A DNA stretch of 64,000 nucleotides from Flavobacterium urocaniciphilum. Lineage in GTDB: Bacteria > Bacteroidota > Bacteroidia > Flavobacteriales > Flavobacteriaceae. The stretch spans positions 372,001 through 436,000 of the forward strand of contig NZ_FOEI01000002.1 of assembly GCF_900110615.1 (NCBI RefSeq). Direction: 5' to 3'. Below the pieces are notes generated by a model. That model was not told the DNA's origin. It saw nothing but the letters and a program-made list of their open reading frames with translations, and searched no databases. This document shows positions 27,724 to 36,993 of this stretch, piece by piece (position 1 is the stretch's first letter; every line of letters starts with the position of its first letter). Both the position numbers and the translations under genes were made by a program.

Positions 27724-28415
27724 AATTCCAATACCAATTGTTCAGGTAATAAACGAAATGTTTTTCTGTGATATTTCGTAATTCCATATTTTTTAATGGC
27801 TTCTCGATGTTCAATTGTCGGGTAGCCTTTATTTTTTTTCCAATTATACATTGGAAATTCTTCATGGATTTGATCCATAAATTCATCTCTATAGGTTTTA
27901 GCTAATATTGAAGCAGCTGCAATACTTAAAAATTTAGCGTCACCTTTAATTATGGATGTATTAGGAATGGAATTTAAAATTTCAATTTCAGTGGCATTGA
28001 AAATTTTTCCAATAGTTTGTTTTTTGCCTAATTTGCCATTTAATGGTCGATTTCCATCAACTATAATATGTTGGGGTAAAGTTTTCAATTTTAAAACACT
28101 TTCTTGCATAGCCTTCATAGAAGCGTTTAAAATATTTATTTCATCAATTTCTTCGTTGTGAATATGTGTAAATGCAAAATCAAATAATTCTTCAATAATT
28201 GGCCTGAGTTCAAAACGTTTTTTTTCGGAAAGTTGTTTGGAGTCATTAATCGACTTGAATATTATTTTTTCAAGTTTAATTTGAGCTTTTGTTAAGGTAA
28301 TGTTAGGGTTGTGTAAAATTATAGCGCTAGCAGTTACTGGGCCTGCAAGGCAGCCTCTTCCGGCTTCGTCTGTGCCGCATTCAATTATAAAATCGTTATA
28401 ACATTTCTTTAACAT
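27720..28415 (-). CDS. rnhB: Ribonuclease HII
   Basis: This enzyme cleaves RNA in RNA-DNA hybrids and removes misincorporated ribonucleotides. The 231-residue protein opens with [15 protein letters not shown], the DEAGRG signature that holds the first two metal-binding acids. IIVDGN carries the third Asp, and [17 protein letters not shown] a fourth acidic residue. The C-terminal [15 protein letters not shown] is typical of bacterial HII enzymes. It converges on lipB: the two stop codons overlap within TTAA, leaving no intergenic space and no terminator. A minus-strand TAATTTTG (28436-28429) may be its -7 element. Confidence 0.95.
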   Translation of the reverse strand: MLKKCYNDFIIECGTDEAGRGCLAGPVTASAIILHNPNITLTKAQIKLEKIIFKSINDSKQLSEKKRFELRPIIEELFDFAFTHIHNEEIDEINILNASMKAMQESVLKLKTLPQHIIVDGNRPLNGKLGKKQTIGKIFNATEIEILNSIPNTSIIKGDAKFLSIAAASILAKTYRDEFMDQIHEEFPMYNWKKNKGYPTIEHREAIKKYGITKYHRKTFRLLPEQLVLEF

Positions 28416-28615
28416 AAAATATTTTTTGCAAAATTATACATTTTTAACGCAACCTTTAACACTTTTTATCATCTAATATGTAGTTGTTTCGGCAATCTAA
28501 TTTTTTTAGCTAAAAAATTTTAACACAAATAAATTGATAATATTCCGAAGTATTATTTGTTTATTTAAGAAATTATTAAGAAGTTTGCGGAATAACTAAC
28601 TCAAATAAAATTAAT

Positions 28616-31600
28616 ATGAGATCGAAGTTCAAATGGATTTTTACGCTATTAGTGGCGTTAACAATGCAGTTTTCTTTCGCGCAAAAGAAGGCTGTTACAG
28701 GTACAGTTACTAGTGAAGGGAAGCCTTTACAAGGAGCGGCTGTAATTATCAAGGGTACTAAAGAAGGTACTCAAACAGATGAGAATGGTAAATTCTCTAT
28801 TCAAGCGGCACAAGGAGATGTTTTAGAATTTTCTTATTTAGAGAAAGAAACTAAAACGGCTACTGTTGGTGCTTCTAATACAGTTAATGTAACATTAACA
28901 TCAGTTTCAAAAGTTATTGAGACAATCGTAGTAGATGGTGGTTATAAAAGTACTACAAAAGCTACTTCTGTAGTATCTCAATCAACTGTTAATGCTAAGC
29001 AAATTGAAGACAGACCAAATGTTAACTTCTTAAACTCGTTACAAGGACAAGTTGCTGGAGCTAATATTTCTTCTTTCTCAGGTCAGCCAGGTACTAACAA
29101 AATTGATGTTATCATTAGAGGGGTAAGTTCATTGAGCGCTTCTACTGATCCATTATATGTAATAGATGGAGTTCCGATGACACAAGCTTTCTTTAGAAAC
29201 TTAAACGGTAACGAAATTGAATCTGTAACTGTTTTAAAAGATGCTGCTGCAACTGCTATCTATGGTAACAGAGCTACAAACGGGGTAATCAGTATTAGAA
29301 CTAAAAAAGGTTCTTTTAGAAAATCTTTTTCAGTTAATTACTCTTCATCTTATGGTTTAACTGAGTTTAGAGGTGATGATTATAATTTACCAAACGCTAT
29401 TGATCATTTAAAATTACAACAAAAAGGTTTTAATGAAGGTGTTGGTATTTTAGGAAGTGCTTTTGCTGTTACTGGGTCTTATTTAGGTGGTGCTTATACG
29501 CATACTGTAGATCCTACTAATCTTGAGGCGTATTCAGTTAATACAAATTGGAAAGATATTTTCTTTAGAACAGGTACTACTAAATCTCACGATTTAAGTT
29601 TTTCAGCTGGTAGTGAAAATTTAAATAACTATACTTCGTTAAGTTATTTTGATCAAGATGGTATCGTGCCAACTACTAATTTTAAAAGATTTACTTTTAG
29701 AAGTAATTTTAATGGAAAAAGTACGAATGAGAAATTTAATTATGGTTTAAATGTTTTTGGTGCTTATTCTAAAAGAAATCAGTTAGAGCAAGAAACAAGA
29801 GCGGGTATTAACTCAAACGTTTTACAAAACCCATTAACAGGATATATTAATTCTCCAGCTTTCGTTGATCCAAGTTTCTATCAAGGAGGTCAGCAATTAT
29901 TTGATGAATTAGGAAACCCTGCATTGGATATGACTCCTTATATGTTAATGGATTTATTTGGAAGAAATAATGCGCCAAGTTTCTTTAATGAAATTAAAAC
30001 AATTGTTACAGGTAATGCTTCTTATAAATTAAGCAAAAACTTAACAGCTTCTACAGTAGCAGGTATTGATTTTGCTGACGATAAAAGAAACTTTGCAATT
30101 GGTCCAAATGCATACTTATCTATCGTAAGAGCTTCTGGAGCGGGTCAACCTTTCCATGGTTTAGAAAATCAAAGTACTACTTCTGAGTTTTCTTTCAACT
30201 TAACAAACAAGTTAACGTATAAAAAAACATTCTTAGAAAAACATACTGTTGAAGCTTCTGTTTTCCAAGAATATGTTAAAGCACATAGAAAATCTTATGT
30301 TTACCAACAAATTGGTTTAAATCCTTTAACATGGGAACCAGGTGCTGGAACAGGTTATGTAACTTATACTACTGCTTTACCACTTTCTTATGCTCCTTCA
30401 GTTGGTGCGTCTAAATTAGATGCTGGTTTATTATCTTATTTTGGATCTGTTGATTATGATTATGATCAGAGATTTGGAGTTGCAGCAACAATTAGACGTG
30501 ATGCTACTTACCGTTTCGTAGACGATTACAAATGGGGTACTTTCTGGTCTGTGGCTGGTAGATGGAATTTATCAAACGAGGCATTCTTAAAAGATGTGAG
30601 TTGGATGAACGAATTAAAATTAAGAGCTTCTTATGGTTTAACAGGTAACCAAAACATTCAAGCTAGAGGTATTGATAGTAATCTTTCTACTATTTTTAAT
30701 CTACCTCAAGCAGTTAGAGATTTAAATTCTGTTCAAGCCGGATATTTAGGTTCTTCATCTTTTGGAGTATCATCTTATGCTAATAGAGATTTAAGATGGG
30801 AAGAAACAGCTCAATGGGATTTAGGAGTTGATTTTGGTATTTTCAAAAGATTAACAGGATCGTTTGATTACTATAACAAAAGAACAACAGATTTATATAA
30901 AAATTTAATTATTTCTTCTGCAAATGGTATTCCTAATATTAATGCAAATGATGGAGATATTGAGAATAAAGGTATTGAGTTAGCATTAAAATATGATGTG
31001 TTAAAAAATACTAAGTTCAAATTATCGGTTAATGCAAATGGAGCATACAATAGATCTGCTTACAGAACTCATGGTGCTTCAGATATCGACGGAGATGGTG
31101 TTGTTATTAATGGTGGTAATATTGCTAGAATTGGTGGTCCATTATTCGAATACTTTGCTGTTCCTTATTTAGGAGTTAACCCTGCAAATGGTAATTTATT
31201 ATTCTTAGATATTAACGGTAACGAAACTGAATCTCCAACTGTTGCTGATAGTAGAGCTACTAAGAAAAGCCGAATACCAAAATATACAGGTGGTTTTGGA
31301 TTCAATGCTTCTTACAAAGGATTCTTTGCTGATGCTTTATTTACATACTCTTTTGGAGCATGGAAATATGATACAGATTACAATGGTTTAATGGATATCA
31401 GAAATGCAGATTTATTCCCAGTTTCTACAGATTTATTTAATGCTTGGACTCCAAACAATACAAATACAGATGTACCTGCTTTAGCAGCAACAAACTTTGA
31501 TTCTGGAGATATTTCTGACAGATTCTTAAGAGATGCTTCTTATGTTAGAGTAAGAAATCTTACAGTTGGATATAGTGTTCCAAATGAATTCTTAAATAAA

Positions 31601-31756
31601 ACTTTCTTAAAACAAGTTAGATTTAGAGTTATGGCTGAAAACATGTTAACTTTCACAAAATGGAAAGGATTTGATCCAGAAAGTTTTGTATCTAGTCAAA
31701 CAGGATACTATCCAACTCCAAAAATCTTCACTTTTGGTGTAGATGTTAACTTTTAA
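28616..31756 (+). CDS. SusC/RagA-type TonB-linked outer-membrane transporter
   Basis: This 1046-residue barrel imports a substrate through the outer membrane with TonB energy. A signal peptide ends at about residue 22 (FSFA), with Gln23 at +1. A CarboxypepD_reg-like domain lies at about 25-110 (AVTGTVTSEGKPLQGAAVII, TDENGKFSI). The plug domain follows (RPNVNFLNSLQGQVAGANI; VLKDAAATAIYGNRATNGVI), then a long barrel ending with IFTFGVDVNF. It is followed 11 bases later by a SusD partner, so the two form a Sus-type uptake complex. No glycosidase, peptidase or sigma/anti-sigma pair lies next to it, so the substrate cannot be told; peptides or glycans are both known for such pairs. No clear TAnnTTTG box is seen upstream. 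Confidence 0.95.
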   Translation: MRSKFKWIFTLLVALTMQFSFAQKKAVTGTVTSEGKPLQGAAVIIKGTKEGTQTDENGKFSIQAAQGDVLEFSYLEKETKTATVGASNTVNVTLTSVSKVIETIVVDGGYKSTTKATSVVSQSTVNAKQIEDRPNVNFLNSLQGQVAGANISSFSGQPGTNKIDVIIRGVSSLSASTDPLYVIDGVPMTQAFFRNLNGNEIESVTVLKDAAATAIYGNRATNGVISIRTKKGSFRKSFSVNYSSSYGLTEFRGDDYNLPNAIDHLKLQQKGFNEGVGILGSAFAVTGSYLGGAYTHTVDPTNLEAYSVNTNWKDIFFRTGTTKSHDLSFSAGSENLNNYTSLSYFDQDGIVPTTNFKRFTFRSNFNGKSTNEKFNYGLNVFGAYSKRNQLEQETRAGINSNVLQNPLTGYINSPAFVDPSFYQGGQQLFDELGNPALDMTPYMLMDLFGRNNAPSFFNEIKTIVTGNASYKLSKNLTASTVAGIDFADDKRNFAIGPNAYLSIVRASGAGQPFHGLENQSTTSEFSFNLTNKLTYKKTFLEKHTVEASVFQEYVKAHRKSYVYQQIGLNPLTWEPGAGTGYVTYTTALPLSYAPSVGASKLDAGLLSYFGSVDYDYDQRFGVAATIRRDATYRFVDDYKWGTFWSVAGRWNLSNEAFLKDVSWMNELKLRASYGLTGNQNIQARGIDSNLSTIFNLPQAVRDLNSVQAGYLGSSSFGVSSYANRDLRWEETAQWDLGVDFGIFKRLTGSFDYYNKRTTDLYKNLIISSANGIPNINANDGDIENKGIELALKYDVLKNTKFKLSVNANGAYNRSAYRTHGASDIDGDGVVINGGNIARIGGPLFEYFAVPYLGVNPANGNLLFLDINGNETESPTVADSRATKKSRIPKYTGGFGFNASYKGFFADALFTYSFGAWKYDTDYNGLMDIRNADLFPVSTDLFNAWTPNNTNTDVPALAATNFDSGDISDRFLRDASYVRVRNLTVGYSVPNEFLNKTFLKQVRFRVMAENMLTFTKWKGFDPESFVSSQTGYYPTPKIFTFGVDVNF

Positions 31757-31767
31757 AAATTAAAATT

Positions 31768-33369
31768 ATGTTAAAAAAACTTTTATTAATAGGTTTAATT
31801 TCATTAGGATTTTATTCTTGTGACGATGCAATTGATATTGTTCAAGATGGTGAATTAAATGATGAAAGGTTGTTTACGAATGTTGGGAATATGCAAATGT
31901 TCTTAAATGAAGTTTACGATAGAGTATCTGTTCAGAATGATATCATGGTATCTTCTTTATTAACTGATGAAGTTGGTTTAGGTAGTGCAGGATTTGCTAA
32001 TGATACACAAAGATTTTTTATCTTTTCTACAAATGGATATGCATCTGCAATTTGGAGCCAACATTATCAAGCAATTAACTATGCAAATAGATTAATTAGA
32101 GGAGCTCAATTGGTTAATCCTACAACTCCTGCTGATATTACTGCTTATAATAATATTTTAGCGCAAGCAAGAGCTATTAGAGCATTTTGTCATTTCCAAT
32201 TATTAACTTATTTCTCTCCAGATATGAGTAATAATAACGCGCCAGGTGTAATGAAAATGGATTATGTTCCAACTATTCAACAATTAAACCCAAGAGCTAC
32301 TACTGGAGAAGTTTTTGGATTAATTGAGTCTGATTTATTATTTGCTGAAAATAATATTTCTACTGCTACTACTGGTACAGATAGCTGGAAATATTTTAAT
32401 TCAAATACTATCAATGCATTACGTGCTAGAATGTATTTGTACAGAAAAAATTATGTATTAGCTGAACAATATGCTGATGCTGCAATTGCTAATGGTCCTG
32501 CTTTAGCTACTTGTACATTTGGTAACTCTGCTAATATTCCTCAAACTACAAGTGTAATCCCTCCTTATACGGCTGGGCAAGTTACTGCTTTAACTGCTAT
32601 GGAAGCTGCTGCTGCATCTGCAACAAACGCTCCATTATATAGAAGAATGTGGGTTGATCAAGCTTCTGCTCAAGGTGAGATGATTTTCTCATTAGGAAGA
32701 CTTAACAATAATGCAAACTTTGGTAGTCAGTACAATACTAATCAATCGAATTTAGGTGGTGGTCCATTATTTGATATGGGTAGAACTTTATTTGATTTAT
32801 ATTCTCAACCATTAGGTGGTGGTGCTGAAGATTTCAGAAGATGGTCTTTCGTTGATAGAACATCTACTATTTCTGCAACTCCTGCAACTGCTACTAAAAA
32901 TGGTGAAGTAATTGTAATTGATAAATATCCTGGAAAAACAGGTAATGCTGGTTCTAATGACTTAAAAGTATTCAGAACTTCTGAAATGTATTTAATCAAA
33001 GCTGAATGTAGAGCTAGAGCTAATGATTTACCAGGTGCTGCTCTTTTAGTTCAACAAGTAAGACAAGCAAGAAATTATATTGCTGCAGGTATTGTTCCAT
33101 TACCAGTTTATGGTTCAAATATGGCTGCTTATGCTGATATTTTATTAGAAAGAAGAAAAGAGTTAGCTTTTGAAGGTCACAGATACATCGACTTAAAACG
33201 TTTAGGTGCTGATGCAGGTGTAACTTCAACTGATAGATACCCTCAAGACTCTGTTAATGCTTCAGCTACTAATCCAGCTAACATTAATGTTACTGACTAT
33301 AGATTTACTTTACCAATTCCTCAAAATGAAGTAACTGTAAATCCAATGTCTCAAAATACAGGTTACTAA
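31768..33369 (+). CDS. SusD/RagB-family surface lipoprotein
   Basis: This 533-residue lipoprotein is the substrate-binding lid of the SusC-type transporter encoded just upstream. The lipobox is FYSC (Cys18), followed by Asp-Asp, as in flavobacterial lipoproteins sent to the cell surface. The SusD fold shows as tetratricopeptide-like helices (ANRLIRGAQ; ARAIRAFCHFQLLTYF) and the signature RRKELAFEGHRYIDLKRLG near the end. It ends PMSQNTGY, typical for the family. The middle (about 260-380) contains variable loops that would touch the ligand, but they do not reveal its identity. A strong terminator closes the two-gene operon. Confidence 0.94.
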   Translation: MLKKLLLIGLISLGFYSCDDAIDIVQDGELNDERLFTNVGNMQMFLNEVYDRVSVQNDIMVSSLLTDEVGLGSAGFANDTQRFFIFSTNGYASAIWSQHYQAINYANRLIRGAQLVNPTTPADITAYNNILAQARAIRAFCHFQLLTYFSPDMSNNNAPGVMKMDYVPTIQQLNPRATTGEVFGLIESDLLFAENNISTATTGTDSWKYFNSNTINALRARMYLYRKNYVLAEQYADAAIANGPALATCTFGNSANIPQTTSVIPPYTAGQVTALTAMEAAAASATNAPLYRRMWVDQASAQGEMIFSLGRLNNNANFGSQYNTNQSNLGGGPLFDMGRTLFDLYSQPLGGGAEDFRRWSFVDRTSTISATPATATKNGEVIVIDKYPGKTGNAGSNDLKVFRTSEMYLIKAECRARANDLPGAALLVQQVRQARNYIAAGIVPLPVYGSNMAAYADILLERRKELAFEGHRYIDLKRLGADAGVTSTDRYPQDSVNASATNPANINVTDYRFTLPIPQNEVTVNPMSQNTGY

Positions 33370-33390
33370 TATTTTTAGTAATTTAAAATT

Positions 33391-33420
33391 AAAACCCCGA
33401 TTGTATCGGGGTTTTTTTAT
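33391..33420 (+). terminator. Terminator of the susCD operon
   Basis: AAACCCCGAT and ATCGGGGTTT (33392-33414) form a 10-bp stem with a three-base loop, followed by a T-run. It lies about 22 bases past the SusD stop. Confidence 0.93.
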
Positions 33421-33436
33421 TTACACAAATTCTCAT

Positions 33437-33444
33437 TACATTTG
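33437..33444 (+). promoter_or_regulatory. Candidate -7 element of the putative porin gene
   Basis: TACATTTG matches TAnnTTTG and lies 17 bases before the ATG at 33462, soon after the susCD terminator. No TTG is found at the expected distance. Confidence 0.5.
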
Positions 33445-33461
33445 TTCTTTAAAATTCAATA

Positions 33462-35327
33462 ATGAGAAAACTATTAGTAGTGTTATTTCTTTTACCTATT
33501 TTATCTTTTGCTCAAGAAAAAGATACAACTTTGGTTAAAGAACTAAAAGCAGAAATTAAGTTATACAAAACATTCAATTTGGAAAAAGATAGTATTGCAA
33601 TAGATACTTCTTTAACTATTCAAGATGAATACAAGTACAATTATTTAAGAAAAGATAACTTTGGTTTATTTTCATTTGCAAATGAAGCCTATTTGTATAA
33701 TCAATTAGATTTCTCAAAAAAGAATTCTTTCCTATTGCCTCAATTTGGTTTTAATGCAAAACATATTACGTATTTAAATAATAATGATATTTATTATTAT
33801 TCTGTACCTACACCATTAACTGATTTGTATTTTAAAACAGTGATGCGTCAGGGTCAAAGTTTAGATGCCTTACTATCTGTTAATACTAAGCCTAATTTGA
33901 ATTTTACGGTAGCTTATAAATCAATTCGTTCAATAGGTGATTATTTTAATAATTTAACTAGTTCTGGTCATTTTCGTTTTATTACTAGTTATCATTCGCC
34001 AAATAAAAAATATTATTTGCACGCAAACTTTGTTGGGCAAGATATTTTAAATCAAGAAAATGGTGGAATTGTTGATCCTACACAATTAGACGGAACTAAT
34101 ACATCTTTTGATCAAAGAGAAAGAGTTGATATTTATTTTAATGATGCGTATTCTAAACTTAAAGGAAATAGATATTTCTTAGATCATTCATATCAATTTA
34201 ATTCAGGTAATAGTTTAGTGCTTAAACATCAAATGTATTATGAGAATAAATTTTTTGAATTTATACAACTTACTAAAAGTGATAGATTAGGAGAAGCTTT
34301 ATATAATTCCGTAAACAATAAAACAAATTATGATGTTTTTTATAATAAAGCGGGTTTAAGTTTTAAAACAAAAAATTTAGGTGAAGTATCTTTCTTTATA
34401 GATAATTATTCTTACAACCAATTTTATAGAATTCCTTTAGAAACTACATATGTTTCTTCTATTCCATATAATTTCCATAATAGAATTAATACTATTGGTG
34501 GGCAATATGATTTCGATCATCGTAAATGGAATTTTCATATTTTAATGCAAAATGCTATTTCAAATAAGCCAACTTCTAATTATGAAGCTTTTGCGAAATA
34601 TAAATTTGACGAGAATCAATATGTTAAAATTTCAGCTCAACAATTAAGTAAATTACCTGACAATACTTTTGTATATAATCAGAGTGATTATGCAAACTAT
34701 AATTGGTTGAATTCATTTAAAAATGAAAAGCAATCCATTTTAAAAGTAGAAACAAAAAACAAATGGTTTGAAGCATTTGTACAACTTTCCAACTTAAGTG
34801 ATCATTTGTTCTTCTATAATACAGAAGAAAAAATAGATAGTTTAGTGGTGAAACCTTTTCAATATGAAAAAGACATTCAATATTTTGCTGCAGAAATTGC
34901 AAAAGAAGTTAAATATAAAAACTGGGCTTTAGATAATAGAGTGAAATTTCAACAAGTAGAACAATCAGATAATGTTTTAAATGTTCCACAATTTATTACT
35001 AGAAATACATTGTATTATACCAAAGCTGTTTTTAAAAAAGCAATGTTATTACAAACGGGTGTTACTTTAAATTATTTCTCTAAATATTTTGCAGATGATT
35101 ATGTGCCCGTAATTGGTGAGTTTTATACTCAAAACATAACAAAGGTTGGTGATTTTCCAGTGTTTGACTTTTTTGTTAACGCTCGAGTTCGTCAAACTAG
35201 AATTTATTTAAAAGCAGAACATGTAAACGCATTGTTTGCATCTAAAGTAAATTATTATAATACTCCTAATTATCCTTTTAGAGATTTTCACATTCGTTTT
35301 GGTTTAGAATGGAATTTCTTTAAATAG
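33462..35327 (+). CDS. Putative outer-membrane porin (Bacteroidetes putative-porin family)
   Basis: This 621-residue protein has a signal peptide to residue 17 (LSFA) and Gln18 at +1. The remainder is rich in Tyr, Phe and Asn in alternating strands (FGFNAKHITYLNNNDIYYY; SGHFRFITSYHSPNKKYYL), ending FHIRFGLEWNFFK. The terminal aromatic-rich strand is usual for outer-membrane barrels. The sequence matches what is annotated as the putative porin family of Bacteroidetes. No plug or TonB box is present, so passive diffusion or an export role is more likely. Its substrate is unknown. It is separated from the susCD genes by a terminator. Confidence 0.83.
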   Translation: MRKLLVVLFLLPILSFAQEKDTTLVKELKAEIKLYKTFNLEKDSIAIDTSLTIQDEYKYNYLRKDNFGLFSFANEAYLYNQLDFSKKNSFLLPQFGFNAKHITYLNNNDIYYYSVPTPLTDLYFKTVMRQGQSLDALLSVNTKPNLNFTVAYKSIRSIGDYFNNLTSSGHFRFITSYHSPNKKYYLHANFVGQDILNQENGGIVDPTQLDGTNTSFDQRERVDIYFNDAYSKLKGNRYFLDHSYQFNSGNSLVLKHQMYYENKFFEFIQLTKSDRLGEALYNSVNNKTNYDVFYNKAGLSFKTKNLGEVSFFIDNYSYNQFYRIPLETTYVSSIPYNFHNRINTIGGQYDFDHRKWNFHILMQNAISNKPTSNYEAFAKYKFDENQYVKISAQQLSKLPDNTFVYNQSDYANYNWLNSFKNEKQSILKVETKNKWFEAFVQLSNLSDHLFFYNTEEKIDSLVVKPFQYEKDIQYFAAEIAKEVKYKNWALDNRVKFQQVEQSDNVLNVPQFITRNTLYYTKAVFKKAMLLQTGVTLNYFSKYFADDYVPVIGEFYTQNITKVGDFPVFDFFVNARVRQTRIYLKAEHVNALFASKVNYYNTPNYPFRDFHIRFGLEWNFFK

Positions 35328-35353
35328 AATTTTTAAACAAAATATATTCGGCT

Positions 35354-35361
35354 TACCTTTG
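35354..35361 (+). promoter_or_regulatory. Candidate -7 element upstream of the CBS-domain PLP enzyme
   Basis: TACCTTTG matches TAnnTTTG. The leader to the ATG at 35486 would be about 120 bases, which is long for this genome and could hold a regulatory element, though no stable fold stands out. No TTG lies at the usual spacing. Confidence 0.45.
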
Positions 35362-35485
35362 TATTAATAACATAAAAAACTATAAATAGAAGAAAAATTA
35401 TAAAATGAAATCACCATTGAAATTGAGTTTTAAACTAAATTAAAATTGGTGAATTCATTTGATCATAAATAAATTAAAAAGACAA

Positions 35486-36847
35486 ATGAAATACGCAAAA
35501 AACATATTAGAAACTATTGGTAATACTCCTTTAGTGCAACTTAATAAAGTAACAGCTGAAATTGATGCTTTAGTATTAGCTAAGGTTGAAACGTTCAATC
35601 CTGGAAACTCTGTAAAAGACCGTATGGCTCTTAAAATGATTGAAGATGCTGAAGCAGATGGAAGATTAAAACCAGGTGGTACTATTATTGAAGGTACTTC
35701 AGGGAATACAGGTATGGGGTTAGCTTTAGCTGCAATTGTAAAAGGTTACAAGTGTATTTTTGTTATTTCTGATAAGCAATCAAAAGAAAAATCAGATATT
35801 CTTCGTGCTGTTGGCGCAAAAGTTATTGTTTGTCCAACAGATGTAGAACCAACTGATCCTCGTTCGTATTATTCTGTATCTAAAAGATTAGGTGAAGAAA
35901 TTCCAAATTCTTGGTATGTTAACCAATATGATAATCCAAGTAATGCAATTGCGCATTACGAACAAACAGGTCCTGAAATTTGGGAACAAACGGAAGGGAA
36001 AATTACACATTTCGTAGTTGGTGTTGGTACAGGTGGTACTATTTCTGGTGTTGCTAAATATTTAAAAGAGAAAAATCCAAACGTAAAAATTTGGGGAATA
36101 GATACTTATGGTTCGGTTTTCAAAAAATATCATGAAACAGGTATTTTTGATGAAAATGAAATTTACTCATACATCACTGAAGGAATTGGTGAAGATATTT
36201 TACCTAAAAACGTTGATTTCTCTTTAATTGATGGTTTTACAAAAGTTACCGATAAAGATGCTGCTGTTTATACACGTAAATTAGCATTGGAAGAAGGTAT
36301 TTTCTGTGGAAATTCTGCTGGTGCTGCAGTAAAAGGTTTATTACAATTAAAAGAACATTTCAAACCAGAAGATGTAGTTGTGGTTCTATTCCATGATTCT
36401 GGAAGTAGATATGTTGGTAAAATGTATAACGATGATTGGATGCGTGAGCGTGGATTCTTAGATGAAGAAATAACAAAAGCAGAAGATTTAATTAAAGAAC
36501 ATAAAGATAAACCTTTAGTAATTGTTCGTACAGAAGAATTAGTTTCTCATGCAATTGAAAGATTAAAACAATATAAAATTTCTCAGATTCCAGTAATCGA
36601 TACTACAGGGTTTGTGGGAAGTATTGATGAGTCTGATTTGTTTAGAAGTTATTTCGAAAATAAAGATATTGCTGAAATGCCAATTAAAGATGTAATGGGT
36701 AAACCTTATCCTATTGTTTCTGCTGCGGCGCCAATTGATGAAGTGTCTAAATTAATCAGTAAAGACAATCAAGCAGTATTAGTGGATTTAGGAAATAATA
36801 AATATCACATCATTACAAAACACGATATTATTAGTTCAATTAAATAA
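35486..36847 (+). CDS. PLP-dependent cysteine synthase / cystathionine beta-synthase with CBS domain pair
   Basis: This enzyme joins serine or O-acetylserine to sulfide or homocysteine. I start at the ATG at 35486 (453 residues); a TTG nine codons upstream is unlikely. IGNTPLVQLN opens the catalytic core; FNPGNSVKDR carries Schiff-base Lys44. EGTSGNTGMGLALAA is the substrate loop, [15 protein letters not shown] the phosphate loop, and GNSAGAAVKG contains the PLP-nitrogen Ser. After residue ~325 two CBS motifs follow (SHAIERLKQYKISQIPVID; AAPIDEVSKLISKDNQAVL), which in homologues bind adenosyl ligands and regulate activity. This domain order is that of cystathionine beta-synthase. It is a paralogue of the shorter enzyme at 14435. 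It appears monocistronic. Confidence 0.92.
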   Translation: MKYAKNILETIGNTPLVQLNKVTAEIDALVLAKVETFNPGNSVKDRMALKMIEDAEADGRLKPGGTIIEGTSGNTGMGLALAAIVKGYKCIFVISDKQSKEKSDILRAVGAKVIVCPTDVEPTDPRSYYSVSKRLGEEIPNSWYVNQYDNPSNAIAHYEQTGPEIWEQTEGKITHFVVGVGTGGTISGVAKYLKEKNPNVKIWGIDTYGSVFKKYHETGIFDENEIYSYITEGIGEDILPKNVDFSLIDGFTKVTDKDAAVYTRKLALEEGIFCGNSAGAAVKGLLQLKEHFKPEDVVVVLFHDSGSRYVGKMYNDDWMRERGFLDEEITKAEDLIKEHKDKPLVIVRTEELVSHAIERLKQYKISQIPVIDTTGFVGSIDESDLFRSYFENKDIAEMPIKDVMGKPYPIVSAAAPIDEVSKLISKDNQAVLVDLGNNKYHIITKHDIISSIK

Positions 36848-36920
36848 GAATTTTATCGTCAGTTCTAGTGCTCCGATGAAGTATGATTCGGAATGTATTA
36901 TGAATTTTCTTATAAATATT

Positions 36921-36953
36921 AAAACGGATAGCAAATTGTTATCCGTTTTTTTT
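36921..36953 (+). terminator. Terminator after the CBS-domain enzyme, running into a promoter element
   Basis: AAAACGGATA (36921-36930) pairs with TATCCGTTTT (36940-36949), followed by a T-run. TATATTTG at 36953-36960 begins directly in the T-run and matches the -7 consensus for the gene at 36994. Confidence 0.88.
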
Positions 36954-36960
36954 ATATTTG
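36953..36960 (+). promoter_or_regulatory. Candidate -7 element of the DUF2851 operon
   Basis: TATATTTG matches TAnnTTTG and begins inside the T-run of the preceding terminator. It lies 34 bases before the ATG at 36994. The only upstream TTG (36936-36938) is 14 bases away, shorter than usual. Confidence 0.5.
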
Positions 36961-36993
36961 TTTTATTATAAGCCAAATTAAAATTTATACGCC

